Positions 7,859 to 16,186 of a DNA stretch of 22,947 nucleotides are shown in pieces. The stretch spans positions 1 through 22,947 of the forward strand of contig JAAYXU010000061.1 of NCBI GenBank assembly GCA_012515725.1, given 5' to 3'. A program made the translations under genes and the position numbers. This DNA comes from Clostridiales bacterium (lineage in GTDB: Bacteria > Bacillota > Clostridia > Christensenellales > UMGS416). The notes below the pieces were generated by a model that ran no database searches, was not told where the DNA came from, and saw only the letters and a program-made list of their open reading frames with translations. The first letter of the stretch is position 1, and every line of letters starts with the position of its first letter.

Positions 7859-9194
7859 GGGCTCCCTCCCCCGGGTCGGCGCTCCGGCGCAAACGCGCCA
7901 CAAAAAACCCCTCGGTGCCGTCGCGGTGAGGCGTCAGCCGCACAACGCCCCCGTCAAAGCGCCCGTCAGGCCCGGCAAGCCCCGCGATTCCCTCGGGCAC
8001 GAACTGCGGATGGCGCGAAAGGAAATCCGCCACCTGCTCCTCGTCCTCCGCGCGCGTCAGCGTGCAGGTGCTGTACAAAAGTATCCCGCCAGGCCGGACA
8101 TAGCGTGCCGTATTGTCGAGTATCCGGCGCTGGAGCGCGGCCAGGGCCGCGATCTTGCCAGTATCCATCCTCATAAGTATATCGGGATGATCCTTGTATG
8201 TCCCAAGACCCGAGCAAGGGGCGTCCACCAGCACCAGATCAAAGTCGCGGTCCTCGTCGAGGGACTGCGTCGCGTCGTGCAGGCTGACGGTGACGCCGGG
8301 CACCTCGAGTCGCTCCAGAGTCCTGTTGACTAGCGACATCCTGTGCGGATGCACGTCGGTCGCAAGTATGCGCGCCCTTCCGTCCAGCGCGGCGGCCAGC
8401 GCCGCAGTCTTGCCGCCGGGCGCGGCGCATGCGTCCCATATGGACTCCGGGCGGTCGTGCGCGGCGACCTGCACCAGCCACTGGGAGGCTTCGCCCTGTA
8501 CGGTTACGCGGCCGTCGCTAAAAAGCTCGTCGCTCAGCGGCTCCCCCCCCTGCACGTAGAGCGCGCCGGGGGCAAGAGCGCCCGTCCGACACGCCCAGCC
8601 TTTTTCCCGCAACTCCCGCTCGGCCGTATCGCCTCCCTTTACGAAGGGGTTGGCCCGCAGCACGAGCCCGCTGCGCGCGGGGTAAGCTAGGAACGCTTCG
8701 GCCTCCTCCTCGCCCATCTCGTCGCGCCACAGCGCGGCCAGCCACCGCGGTACGCCATAGCGCACCGACAGGTGCGCCGCCGGATCCTCCGCCCTGTCGG
8801 GCCACGGCAGCTCTCTTGCCTCGCGGGCGACCGAGCGCAGCACCCCGTTGACGAAACCCGAAAGCGCGTCCTTGCCTACCGAGCGCATGAGCTCCACCGT
8901 CGTCGCGCAGGCGGCCGCGTCGGGTACCCGATCGAGATACAGTATCTGGTAGGCGCCAAGCCGCAGTCCGTTGCGGACGACGCGGTGTACGCGGCGGCTC
9001 CGAATATAGTGATCGAGCGCCCAGTCCAGCGTGACCATGCGCTCCAGCGTGCCCATGAGAAGCTCGTGCGCAAAGCGCCGATCCTGCCCATTGAGCGCGG
9101 AAAAATGCTTCTTGGCGGTCAGATGCGCGTATGCCTGCCGCTCGGTCACGTCATTGAGCGCCAAGAGCGCCGCCCTGCGCGCGGCGTCAATCAT
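7848..9194 (-). CDS. rsmB: 16S rRNA (cytosine-967-C5) methyltransferase
   Basis: Methylates C967 of 16S rRNA with SAM. The 448-residue product has an N-terminal NusB-like RNA-binding domain (about 1-125), then an RsmB/NOP2-type methyltransferase domain. That domain contains the SAM motif DACAAPGGKT (254-263), the acidic ATDVH at 279-282, DAPCSGLG with Cys327, and YSTCTL with Cys377; the last two are the cysteine pair of m5C methyltransferases. The ATG at 9192-9194 overlaps the end of fmt by eight bases. Placement between fmt and rlmN is the typical Firmicutes arrangement. Confidence 0.96.
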   Translation of the reverse strand: MIDAARRAALLALNDVTERQAYAHLTAKKHFSALNGQDRRFAHELLMGTLERMVTLDWALDHYIRSRRVHRVVRNGLRLGAYQILYLDRVPDAAACATTVELMRSVGKDALSGFVNGVLRSVAREARELPWPDRAEDPAAHLSVRYGVPRWLAALWRDEMGEEEAEAFLAYPARSGLVLRANPFVKGGDTAERELREKGWACRTGALAPGALYVQGGEPLSDELFSDGRVTVQGEASQWLVQVAAHDRPESIWDACAAPGGKTAALAAALDGRARILATDVHPHRMSLVNRTLERLEVPGVTVSLHDATQSLDEDRDFDLVLVDAPCSGLGTYKDHPDILMRMDTGKIAALAALQRRILDNTARYVRPGGILLYSTCTLTRAEDEEQVADFLSRHPQFVPEGIAGLAGPDGRFDGGVVRLTPHRDGTEGFFVARLRRSADPGEGAHGC

Positions 9195-10122
9195 GGCCCA
9201 CCACCGCGCCCTCGCGCACGCCGTGCCCCCGCAGATACTCGCGCGCGTCCATCCTCCGCCCGCCCGCGGCCTGCATCTCGATTATCTCGACACTCCGGTC
9301 GGCCGCCGCGACCACAAGTCCTCTGTGCACGTCGGCAGCGACGACGACGCCGGGCGGCTCGCCCGACGCCTCGCACGCCCGCGCCTTCCATATCTTCAGG
9401 GTCTGTCCCTCATACGTCGTGAACGCGCCGGGCCAGGGACTGACGCCCCGTACGCGGTTTATGACCTGCTCGGCCGTCCGCGTCCAGTCGATGCGTCCGT
9501 CCTCCTTGACCAGCATCGGAAAATGCGTAGCCTGCGCGGGATCCTGCGGCGTGGGGGTTATCGCTCCCGCGATCCACAGCCGGAGCGTTTCGCTGAGAAC
9601 CTGCGCGCCCAGTTCGGCCATGCGGGCATAGAGCTCCCCCGCCGTTTCCTCGGGCCTGATGTCAAGACTGCGCTGCAGCAGTATGTCGCCGGTATCGACG
9701 CCCCGGTCGGTGAGCATCGTGGTAACACCCGTGGTCCGCTCCCCCTCGATGATCGCCCACTGTATCGGAGCGGGGCCCCTGTAGCGGGGCAGCAGTGAGC
9801 CATGGACGTTGATGCAGCCCCTTTGCGGTATGTCGAGAATCCGCTGGCTGAGTATCTGTCCGTAGGCCGCCGTGATCATGATGTGGGGAGCGATCTCCCG
9901 CAGCGCGGCGACTCCCTCGGGGCCGCGAAGCCGCTCGAATGACAATACGCGCAGGCCCGCGTCGAGCGCGGCGAGCTTGGCGGGACAGGGCGTGAGCCTG
10001 CCTCCCCGACCGCTGGGCCGGTCGGGCTGACACACAACCGCCGCGACCTCATAGCCCTCCCGCAGCAGCATCCGCAGCGAGGGCACCGCAAACTCCGGCG
10101 TGCCCAGCAGCACGACTCTCAC
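9187..10122 (-). CDS. fmt: Methionyl-tRNA formyltransferase
   Basis: Formylates initiator Met-tRNA using 10-formyl-tetrahydrofolate. With the GTG start at 10120-10122 the product is 311 residues, close to the E. coli length, and begins MRVVLLGTPEFA as expected for the family. The catalytic residues Asn105 and His107 are in CINVHGSLLPRYRG, and Asp143 is in GVDTGDIL. The C-terminal OB-like tRNA-binding domain follows from about residue 200. An upstream in-frame ATG near 10197 is rejected because it lies inside def and adds unrelated residues. The chosen GTG overlaps the def stop (GTGA) and has GGAGGTG five bases upstream. Confidence 0.96.
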   Translation of the reverse strand: MRVVLLGTPEFAVPSLRMLLREGYEVAAVVCQPDRPSGRGGRLTPCPAKLAALDAGLRVLSFERLRGPEGVAALREIAPHIMITAAYGQILSQRILDIPQRGCINVHGSLLPRYRGPAPIQWAIIEGERTTGVTTMLTDRGVDTGDILLQRSLDIRPEETAGELYARMAELGAQVLSETLRLWIAGAITPTPQDPAQATHFPMLVKEDGRIDWTRTAEQVINRVRGVSPWPGAFTTYEGQTLKIWKARACEASGEPPGVVVAADVHRGLVVAAADRSVEIIEMQAAGGRRMDAREYLRGHGVREGAVVGHD

Positions 10123-10580
10123 TCGTCCACCTCCCAAAGCGACCCCTCGGCGATATCGATATAGAGTTTGCCGTCCAGATGATCGAGCTCGTGGCACAGC
10201 GCCAGCGCCAGAAGCCCCTCGCCCTCTATGCGCACGGGATTTCCCCTGTGGTCGAACGCCTCCACAGTCACCCGCGCCGGCCGACGCGTTTTACCGCGCT
10301 TTCCGGGAACCGACAGACAGCCCTCGACGCATTCCTGCTCGCCGCTTTTCTCGGTCATGACGGGGTTAATAAGCTCAAAAGCGCCCTCGCCGATGTCGAT
10401 AACGACCACGCGGCGCAGTATTCCCACCTGCGGCGCGGCAAGCCCCGCCCCCTCGGCGTGCCGGAGGGTCTGTTTCATATCCTTGACAAGCTCCCACAGA
10501 CGGCTGTCAAATGCCGTCACCGGCCTCGAGACTCGGCGCAGCATTGGATTTCCTTCGGTCAGTATATCCCGTAATGCCAA
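10119..10580 (-). CDS. def: Peptide deformylase
   Basis: Metal hydrolase that removes the formyl group from new proteins, undoing the Fmt modification encoded next door. The three family motifs are present: GAGLAAPQVG, EGCLSVPG with the metal-binding Cys, and CHELDHLDG with the HExxH metal ligands. I place the start at TTG (10578-10580) because GAGGAG (10589-10594) is eight bases upstream and the product then begins MALRDILTEGNPMLRR, as deformylases usually do. The ATG at 10584-10586 is only two bases from that site and would add two residues (Met-Lys). Length is about 153 residues, normal for the family. A promoter-like -10 box overlaps the end of priA just upstream. Confidence 0.94.
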   Translation of the reverse strand: MALRDILTEGNPMLRRVSRPVTAFDSRLWELVKDMKQTLRHAEGAGLAAPQVGILRRVVVIDIGEGAFELINPVMTEKSGEQECVEGCLSVPGKRGKTRRPARVTVEAFDHRGNPVRIEGEGLLALALCHELDHLDGKLYIDIAEGSLWEVDE

Positions 10581-10604
10581 TTTCATCACTCCTCGACACT
10601 TTCG

Positions 10605-10634
10605 ATTATAGCATGGACGCGGGGTTCATTTCCA
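10605..10634 (-). promoter_or_regulatory. Candidate internal promoter upstream of def
   Basis: A perfect TATAAT on the minus strand (10605-10610) contains the TAA stop codon of priA and is preceded by TGC, an extended -10. A -35-like TGGAAA lies at 10629-10634 with an 18-base spacer. It would give def-fmt and downstream genes their own transcription start. This is a sequence match only. Confidence 0.4.
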
Positions 10635-12855
10635 GCGATACCACTGAACCCGTCGCCGGATTTTGCGCGATTCGGCTGAGCGCGCGGGCGATGTCGTCGC
10701 CGTAGAGCCCGGGATAAATCTTAAGCAGCAGCTGCTCGCGATAGCGGCCCCGGAGCCGCGCCATCGGCGCGGGCGTACGATCCATGCGCAGTATCGACGT
10801 GCGCCACTCAGGGCGCTCCAGCAGCGCGCTCTGCATCGCGCGCTCGGCGTCATCAGCGTCCCGTGCGGCGCACCTTGCGTCCTCGCTCGTGTATACGAGC
10901 CGGAGGAACTGCGCAAAGGGCGGATAAAGCGCGGCTTTCCGGGCCTCTATTTCCCGTCTGTAGAACGCTTCGTAGTCCTGCGCGGCCGCCGTCTCGATGC
11001 TGTAATGGCCCGGATCGTATGTCTGCACGATCACCCGTCCGGGCCGCTCGTCGCGACCGGCCCGCCCGGCCACCTGCAGCACCAGCTGGAACGTGCGCTC
11101 CACGCTGCGCCAGTCGGGAAGGTGCAGCGTCTGATCCGCCGCCACCACGCCCACCAGCGTAACCATCGGATAGTCAAGCCCCTTGGCGATCATCTGCGTA
11201 CCTATGAGTATCTGGGACTGCCGCCGTCTGAAGGCCTCCAGTATCGCAAGGTGGGAGTCCTTGCCCCGGGTCGTGTCGGCGTCCATGCGCAGCATCTTTA
11301 CGCCCGGAAAAAGTTTCGCGACGGCTTCCTCCACGCGCTGGGTGCCGCCGCCAAAGTGCTTGATGTAGGGGCTGCCGCATGCCGGGCACACCGATGGGAC
11401 GAGCTCTGTCTGTCCGCAGTAATGGCATCGGAGCGTCTCCTCGCCGCGGTGGTATGTAAGCGAAATATCGCACAGCGCGCACCTGCATACATATCCGCAC
11501 GCCCGGCACGACACGAAGCTTGAAAATCCTCTCCTGTTGAGGAAAAGGATAGCCTGCTCGCCGCGCCCCAGACACTGCTTAAGCTCTGTATAGAGCTTCC
11601 GGCTGATGACCGACCGGTTGCCCGCCGCCAGCTCCCCGCGCATGTCGACCACCTCGACGAACGGCATCGGGCGACCTTCGATGCGGCTCATGAGCCTAAG
11701 CAGCGTATAGCGCCCCTGCTCGGCGGCGTGGTAGCGCTCCACTGAAGGCGTGGCGCTTCCCAGCACGAGCGCGGCTCCCTCGCTCGCGCAGCGGTATTCG
11801 GCCACGGTAACGGCGTCGTAGCGCGGCGCATTTTCCGAACGGTAGCTCATCTCGTGCTCCTCATCGACGACAACGAGCCCCAGATCCGATACCGGCGCGA
11901 ATATCGCCGAGCGCGCCCCGATCACGACAGTCGCCCGCCCCTGCCGGATCCTGCGCCACTCGTCGAAGCGCTCGCCCGCTGACAGGCGGCTGTGGAGCAC
12001 CGCGGCGCGGTCGCCAAAGCGCCCAGTAAAGCGCGCGACCATCTGGGGCGTCAGCGATATCTCGGGTACGAGTATGACGACGGTGCGACCCCTTTCCAGA
12101 GCCCGCTGCGCGCACAGCATGTATACCTCGGTTTTGCCGCTGCCCGTTACCCCATGCAGCAGGAATCGTCCCTCGCCGCGCTCGAGCGCTCTGCCTATGG
12201 ACTCGACAGCCTGCCGCTGCGCCCAGGTAGACTCGGGCGGGCCGCCCGGCTCGGACTCCAGCCCGGCGTAGGGGCGGCGGTCCACCGCGCGACCTTCGAG
12301 CGTTAGCCACCCCCGCTCGCACATGCGCCTGAGCGTCGCGGCGTCCGCGCCGGTTTCCCGCGCGAGCTCCGCAGCGTCGGCCTGCCCGCCGTTTTGCGCG
12401 AGCCACACAAGCGCCGCCCTCTGCCGCACCGCGCGCGCGGGAAGGGCGTCGATCACCTGCTGCGTCTCCTCCTCGGACTGCGCCAGCGTCACGGTACGCA
12501 CGCTCTTTACGCGCACGCGATCGCCCCGCATCTGCGCGGGAAGCATGACGCGCAGCGCGTCCACCAGGCGGCAGTACGTAGTGTCGCGCAGCCATACCGC
12601 CATCTCCAGCATTGAGGGCAGAAGCGGCGGCTCCTCGTCCAGCACCGCCTCGATATCTCGGACGCGGGCCGCCTCCACCGATGGCGCGGCGACAAGCGCT
12701 ATCACGTAGCCCTCCACCCTGCGATGACCAAATGGTACCGATACCCGCGCGCCGGGGACCACCCGCTCGGCGAGCGTGCGGGGAATCCGGTAATCGAATA
12801 CGCGGTCCACCGACGCGCTCGCTATATCCACGATGATCTGGGCATACTGGGGCAT
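10606..12855 (-). CDS. priA: Primosomal replication-restart helicase
   Basis: A 3'-5' DNA helicase that recognises stalled forks and reloads the replicative helicase. With the ATG at 12853-12855 (AAGGAGGAGG upstream) it is 749 residues. The N-terminal DNA-binding domain (about 1-100) begins with a typical YAQIIVDIAS strand. The helicase core has Walker A GVTGSGKT (235-242) and DEEH (331-334). Eight cysteines in four CxxC-like pairs (450/453, 459/462, 477/480, 490/493) bind two zinc ions. The GTQMIAKGLDYP and QVAGRAGR helicase motifs lie in the C-terminal half. An in-frame ATG ten codons further upstream lacks a good RBS and is rejected. The stop codon overlaps a -10-like box. Confidence 0.97.
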   Translation of the reverse strand: MPQYAQIIVDIASASVDRVFDYRIPRTLAERVVPGARVSVPFGHRRVEGYVIALVAAPSVEAARVRDIEAVLDEEPPLLPSMLEMAVWLRDTTYCRLVDALRVMLPAQMRGDRVRVKSVRTVTLAQSEEETQQVIDALPARAVRQRAALVWLAQNGGQADAAELARETGADAATLRRMCERGWLTLEGRAVDRRPYAGLESEPGGPPESTWAQRQAVESIGRALERGEGRFLLHGVTGSGKTEVYMLCAQRALERGRTVVILVPEISLTPQMVARFTGRFGDRAAVLHSRLSAGERFDEWRRIRQGRATVVIGARSAIFAPVSDLGLVVVDEEHEMSYRSENAPRYDAVTVAEYRCASEGAALVLGSATPSVERYHAAEQGRYTLLRLMSRIEGRPMPFVEVVDMRGELAAGNRSVISRKLYTELKQCLGRGEQAILFLNRRGFSSFVSCRACGYVCRCALCDISLTYHRGEETLRCHYCGQTELVPSVCPACGSPYIKHFGGGTQRVEEAVAKLFPGVKMLRMDADTTRGKDSHLAILEAFRRRQSQILIGTQMIAKGLDYPMVTLVGVVAADQTLHLPDWRSVERTFQLVLQVAGRAGRDERPGRVIVQTYDPGHYSIETAAAQDYEAFYRREIEARKAALYPPFAQFLRLVYTSEDARCAARDADDAERAMQSALLERPEWRTSILRMDRTPAPMARLRGRYREQLLLKIYPGLYGDDIARALSRIAQNPATGSVVSLEMNPASML

Positions 12856-12879
12856 CGAGCGTTCCTCCTCCTTACAACG

Positions 12880-12910
12880 AAACAACCCCCCGCGGCTCTC
12901 CCGGAGGGGG
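12880..12910 (-). terminator. GC-rich hairpin with T-rich tail before priA
   Basis: On the minus strand a run of C residues (12910-12906) and a run of G residues (12891-12886) pair around an inner CGG/CCG stem and a five-base loop, with one internal mismatch. The tail reads TTGTTT (12885-12880). This looks like an intrinsic terminator or attenuator 46 bases after the coaBC stop. The U-run is interrupted, so efficiency is uncertain. Confidence 0.45.
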
Positions 12911-12919
12911 CATGGATGA

Positions 12920-12953
12920 GGACGGACTCATGCGCGGTTCACGCGATCCGTCC
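12920..12953 (-). repeat. Inverted repeat / hairpin just after coaBC
   Basis: A perfect seven-base inverted repeat (GGACGGA at 12920-12926, TCCGTCC at 12947-12953) encloses a second four-base stem (CGCG at 12933-12936 and 12942-12945) with loop GTTCA. It starts two bases after the coaBC stop codon and precedes the second, terminator-like hairpin. It may protect the 3' end of the upstream mRNA or take part in attenuation. Confidence 0.5.
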
Positions 12954-12955
12954 CG

Positions 12956-14155
12956 TTACGGATTCCGCTTCCGGTAAAGCGTCAGCGCCGCGCTGAGAAT
13001 GCGGTCGGCCACTTCGTCCTTTGTGAGCAGCGGAAGCGGTTCGGGCTGACCGTCCCGGGTGAGCAGTGTAACGATATTGGTGTCGACTCCAAATCCGGCT
13101 CCCGGCTCGGTCACGTCGTTGGCGACGACCATGTCGGCGTTCTTGCGCGTGAGCTTGCCGCGCGCGCTGTCCAGGAGCTCCCCGGTCTCAGCAGCGAATA
13201 TCACGAGTATCTGCTTGTCCTTGCGGCGTCCAAGCTCCGCTGCGATATCGGGATTGGCAGCAAGCTCGAGCGTCCGGTTGCCGCCGTCCTTTTTTATCTT
13301 GGCAGCCGCGTATTCCCGTGGACGAAAATCAGCGGGCGCGGCGGCTTTGATCGCGATGTCGCATTCCGGAAAGCGCTCCACCACCGAGTCAAACATTTCC
13401 TGCGCCGTCTCCACCGGAACCGTCTCCACACCCTGCGGGGGCGTAAGCGCGACCGGGCCCGACACCAGCGTCACCGACGCGCCCCTGCGGCGCGCGCGCT
13501 CAGCCAGAGCGTAGCCCATTTTCCCCGTGGAGCGGTTTGTGAGAAAGCGTACCGGATCCATCGGCTCCCGCGTCGGACCGGCTGTAACCAGCACCCGCAG
13601 CCCCTTCATGTCCCCGCCGTCCAGCAGCGCAAGTATCCGCGATACGATTTCCTCGGGCTCGGCCATCCTGCCCGGCCCGGTGTCGCCGCAAGCCAGGCGG
13701 CCCTCTCCCGGCTCGACAAAGAGAACGCCTCTCCCGCGCAGCGCGGCGATGTTTTCCCTTGTCGCGGGATGCAGGTACATATTAGCGTTCATGGCCGGGG
13801 CGACGAGTATCGGCGCGCGGGTCGCAAGCGCAGTGGCCGTAAGCATGTCGTCGGCGATGCCGGACGCCATCTTCGCGATGACGTTTGCGGTAGCCGGCGC
13901 GATTACGAACACATCGGCCCGCTTTGCTAGACTGATGTGCTCGACTTCCCACGGCGTTTCACGGTTAAAAAGGTCGTCTACGACCGGATTGGCCGACAGC
14001 GTTTCGAGCGTCAGCGGCGTAATGAATCGCGTCGCGTTGCTGGTCATGATGACGCGCACCTCGATGTCCTGCTTGCGCAGGCGGCTGACGATCTCCGCGG
14101 ACTTGTAGGCGGCGATGCCGCCCGTGATGCCCAGCACCACGCATTGCGAACTCAT
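12956..14155 (-). CDS. coaBC: Bifunctional phosphopantothenoylcysteine decarboxylase / phosphopantothenate-cysteine ligase
   Basis: Carries out two consecutive steps of coenzyme A synthesis. Starting at the ATG 14153-14155 (GGAG six bases upstream), the product is 399 residues. The N-terminal flavin-dependent CoaC half has GITGGIAAYK, catalytic His73, the PAMNANMY substrate motif (120-127) and GEGRLACGDTGPGR with Cys156. The C-terminal CoaB half (from about 184) has the nucleotide loop VTAGPTREPMD, NRSTGKMG (207-214), AAAPADFRP and the lysine cluster KIKK (286-289). A longer in-frame start at 14197 would overlap rpoZ and is not supported. The neighbours match the Bacillus rpoZ-coaBC-priA order. 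Confidence 0.96.
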   Translation of the reverse strand: MSSQCVVLGITGGIAAYKSAEIVSRLRKQDIEVRVIMTSNATRFITPLTLETLSANPVVDDLFNRETPWEVEHISLAKRADVFVIAPATANVIAKMASGIADDMLTATALATRAPILVAPAMNANMYLHPATRENIAALRGRGVLFVEPGEGRLACGDTGPGRMAEPEEIVSRILALLDGGDMKGLRVLVTAGPTREPMDPVRFLTNRSTGKMGYALAERARRRGASVTLVSGPVALTPPQGVETVPVETAQEMFDSVVERFPECDIAIKAAAPADFRPREYAAAKIKKDGGNRTLELAANPDIAAELGRRKDKQILVIFAAETGELLDSARGKLTRKNADMVVANDVTEPGAGFGVDTNIVTLLTRDGQPEPLPLLTKDEVADRILSAALTLYRKRNP

Positions 14156-14169
14156 GGCACGCTCCAGCC

Positions 14170-14373
14170 TTACTGGCCGTCCACGGTGCGGTCGCACCGG
14201 ACCTTGTCCTCGTAAACCTCGTGGATCGCGATGCTGACCGGTCGGTCGCTCTTGTAATCGGTCAGTTTCGGCGCTCCTTCCACGAGCTGGCGGGCGCGCT
14301 TGGCAACCTCGACCACCAGTGTATAGCGGCAGTCCACCTTGTCCAGAAGCTCATTGATAGGTGGATACATCAT
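14170..14373 (-). CDS. rpoZ: DNA-directed RNA polymerase omega subunit
   Basis: Small assembly subunit of RNA polymerase. The 67-residue length is normal for Firmicutes. It has the omega signature PPINELLDKV followed by RYTLVVEVAKRARQLV, and the conserved basic-hydrophobic helix. The gene overlaps the 3' end of gmk by 23 bases, and AGGAGG inside gmk lies nine bases before the first ATG (14371-14373). A second ATG follows immediately. The gmk-rpoZ pairing is conserved in many bacteria. Confidence 0.93.
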   Translation of the reverse strand: MMYPPINELLDKVDCRYTLVVEVAKRARQLVEGAPKLTDYKSDRPVSIAIHEVYEDKVRCDRTVDGQ

Positions 14374-14992
14374 GGGGAAAAACCTCCTCCAACAGTTTTC
14401 GATTGAGTTCCCGGTTCCTATCGACGCGGCAGTGCTCGGCGATCAGTATCGCCTCGATGCGCCGGGCGGCGTCCCGGGCTATGTCGTTTACGACAACATA
14501 GTTGTAGCGGCTTACGAAGTTAAGCTCCTCGTACGCCTTGGCGAAACGGCGGATGATCACGTCCTCGGACTCTGTGCCCCGGCCCGTGATGCGGTCGCGC
14601 AGCTCCTTCATCGACGGGGGCAGTATAAATATGAATACGCCCTGCTCCACCCGCTCCTTGACCTGCAGCGCTCCCTGTATGTCGATCTCCAGCAGCACGT
14701 CGCGCCCCGCTCGCAGATGATCGTATACGAACCGGCGCGGCGTCGCGTATCCGCTGCCGTATACGGACGCGCTCTCCAGAAACTCGCCGGCCTCCCGCAT
14801 CCGCTCATACTCCTCGGGCGTGCGGAAAAAATAATGCACTCCCTCGCGCTCTCCGGGGCGGGGCAGGCGGGTCGTGACCGACACCGAGGATATGAGCTCG
14901 GGCCGGATCTCCAGCAGATGCCTGCACACCGTACCCTTACCGGCTCCGGAAGGGCCCGATACAACGACCAGCAAGCCCCTGTCCTCGCGCAT
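14351..14992 (-). CDS. gmk: Guanylate kinase
   Basis: Phosphorylates GMP to GDP with ATP. The product has the P-loop GPSGAGKGT (13-21 counted from the ATG), the GMP-binding stretch SVSVTTRLPRPGEREGVHYFF, and the conserved LLEIDIQGALQV segment. Length is 213 residues from the ATG at 14990-14992. A TTG one codon upstream (14993-14995) has slightly better RBS spacing (GAGGAG eight bases away), so the exact start is open by one residue. The start overlaps the remA stop, and the end overlaps rpoZ. Confidence 0.97.
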   Translation of the reverse strand: MREDRGLLVVVSGPSGAGKGTVCRHLLEIRPELISSVSVTTRLPRPGEREGVHYFFRTPEEYERMREAGEFLESASVYGSGYATPRRFVYDHLRAGRDVLLEIDIQGALQVKERVEQGVFIFILPPSMKELRDRITGRGTESEDVIIRRFAKAYEELNFVSRYNYVVVNDIARDAARRIEAILIAEHCRVDRNRELNRKLLEEVFPHDVSTYQ

Positions 14993-15258
14993 CAAGACTC
15001 GTTCTCCTCACGGGCGTCCTGGGTGTCGACCCGGTTGGCCACGGTCTCGGGCTGCACCGCCGAAAGTATCACATGGTCGCTGTCGGTGATGATGACCGCG
15101 CGGGTGCGACGACCATAGGTGGCGTCTATGAGGCGACCGCTGTCGCGCGCCTCCTGAATGATTCGCTTGATCGGGGCCGACTCGGGACTGATGATCGCGA
15201 TCACACGCCCCGCTGAGACGATGTTACCAAAACCGATGTTAATGAGCTTGATTTGCAT
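14992..15258 (-). CDS. remA: RemA-family (DUF370) regulatory protein
   Basis: An 88-residue protein of the RemA/YlzA family. In Bacillus subtilis RemA is a DNA-binding protein that activates biofilm matrix and osmoprotection genes. The family start IKLINIGFGNIVSAGRVIAI and the SPESAPIKRII segment are present, as is the TYGRRTRAVIITDSDHVILSA core. The last 15 residues are charged and variable. The ATG at 15256-15258 has GGGGG seven bases upstream; longer readings run into yicC and are not family-like. It sits between yicC and gmk, as in most Firmicutes. The regulatory role here is inferred from the family. Confidence 0.95.
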   Translation of the reverse strand: MQIKLINIGFGNIVSAGRVIAIISPESAPIKRIIQEARDSGRLIDATYGRRTRAVIITDSDHVILSAVQPETVANRVDTQDAREENES

Positions 15259-15269
15259 TTCAGCTCCCC

Positions 15270-16157
15270 CTATTCGATATTCTGCACCTGCTCGCGGATC
15301 TTCTCGATTTCGTTCTTCAGTGACAGCCCGATATTGGTGATTTCTATATCGTTGGCCTTGGAGCACAGCGTGTTGACCTCGCGGTTCAGCTCCTGGACCA
15401 GGAAGTCCAGCTTGCGGCCCACCGGCTCGCAGTCGTCAAGTAACCTTCGCGCCTGCCCAATGTGGCTCATGAGGCGTACGAGCTCCTCGTCGATACTGGC
15501 CCTGTCGGCAAACAGCGCCACCTCGGTGGCAAGCCGCGACTCGTCCGCCTGTGCGCCCGCTAACAGCTCTGCGACGCGGGCTTTGAGTCTGTCCCGGTAA
15601 TCGGCCACGACCGCGGGCGCTCTGCTGGCAGCCTGCGCGGCAAGGCGTTCCATTGAGTCCAGCCGCTCGGTGAGATCCGCACGCAGCCGTTCTCCTTCGC
15701 GGCTGCGCATTTCGATAAGCTCGGTCAGTGCTCCCCCCAGCGCCTCGGCGGCCAGCGCGCGCAGCGCCTCCTCGTCCTCGTCGGCTTCGGTCACGCGCAG
15801 CACATCGGGTAGTCCTGCCAGCGTATCGACTTTAAGGCGGCCCCTCGCGCCCAGCGTCGCGGAAAGCTCCCGAATCGCCGCGGCGTAAGCCCGCGCCAGC
15901 GGTATGTCGGCCGTAACCTGTTTATGGTCGTCCCGCTCGTTTATATAGTTCAGGTAGACGTCGATATGGCCTCTTACGAGCCGCGCGCTCAGCGCGGCGC
16001 GTATCCCCTCCTCCAGAAAGGAAACAGTCCTGTAAAGACGGATCCCCAGATCCAGATTGCGGTGATTGACCGACTTGAGCTCCACCGTTATTTTCCGTCC
16101 GTCCCGCACAGCCGTACACCGGCCAAACCCCGTCATGCTGTGTATAATAGCGGTCAC
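15270..16157 (-). CDS. yicC: YicC/YloC-family endoribonuclease
   Basis: A 295-residue member of the YicC family, which has been shown to act as an endoribonuclease in E. coli and Bacillus. The N-terminal signature MTGFGR (8-13) and ELKSVNHRNLDL (26-37) are present, as are the acidic middle and the C-terminal KLDFLVQELNREVNTL with SKANDIEI (DUF1732), which holds likely catalytic acidic residues. The start is probably GTG (16155-16157), with GGGAG only three bases upstream. The next ATG (16134-16136) has no RBS and would remove residues that the family has before MTGFGR. It is the first gene after a strong promoter and heads the remA-gmk-rpoZ-coaBC unit. Confidence 0.94.
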   Translation of the reverse strand: MTAIIHSMTGFGRCTAVRDGRKITVELKSVNHRNLDLGIRLYRTVSFLEEGIRAALSARLVRGHIDVYLNYINERDDHKQVTADIPLARAYAAAIRELSATLGARGRLKVDTLAGLPDVLRVTEADEDEEALRALAAEALGGALTELIEMRSREGERLRADLTERLDSMERLAAQAASRAPAVVADYRDRLKARVAELLAGAQADESRLATEVALFADRASIDEELVRLMSHIGQARRLLDDCEPVGRKLDFLVQELNREVNTLCSKANDIEITNIGLSLKNEIEKIREQVQNIE

Positions 16158-16186
16158 CCTCTCCCTGATACGCTCAGAATCACTCT

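Noticed and set aside
10123..10197. N-terminal extension of fmt to an upstream ATG
   Set aside because: It lies inside def, adds Arg-rich residues not found in the family, and a GTG with a good RBS gives the correct MRVVLLGTPEFA start.
12911..12955. Hammerhead-ribozyme-like string (ATGAGTCCGTCC) after coaBC
   Set aside because: The required CUGAUGA core and GAAA segment are absent. The match comes from the arms of an ordinary inverted repeat.
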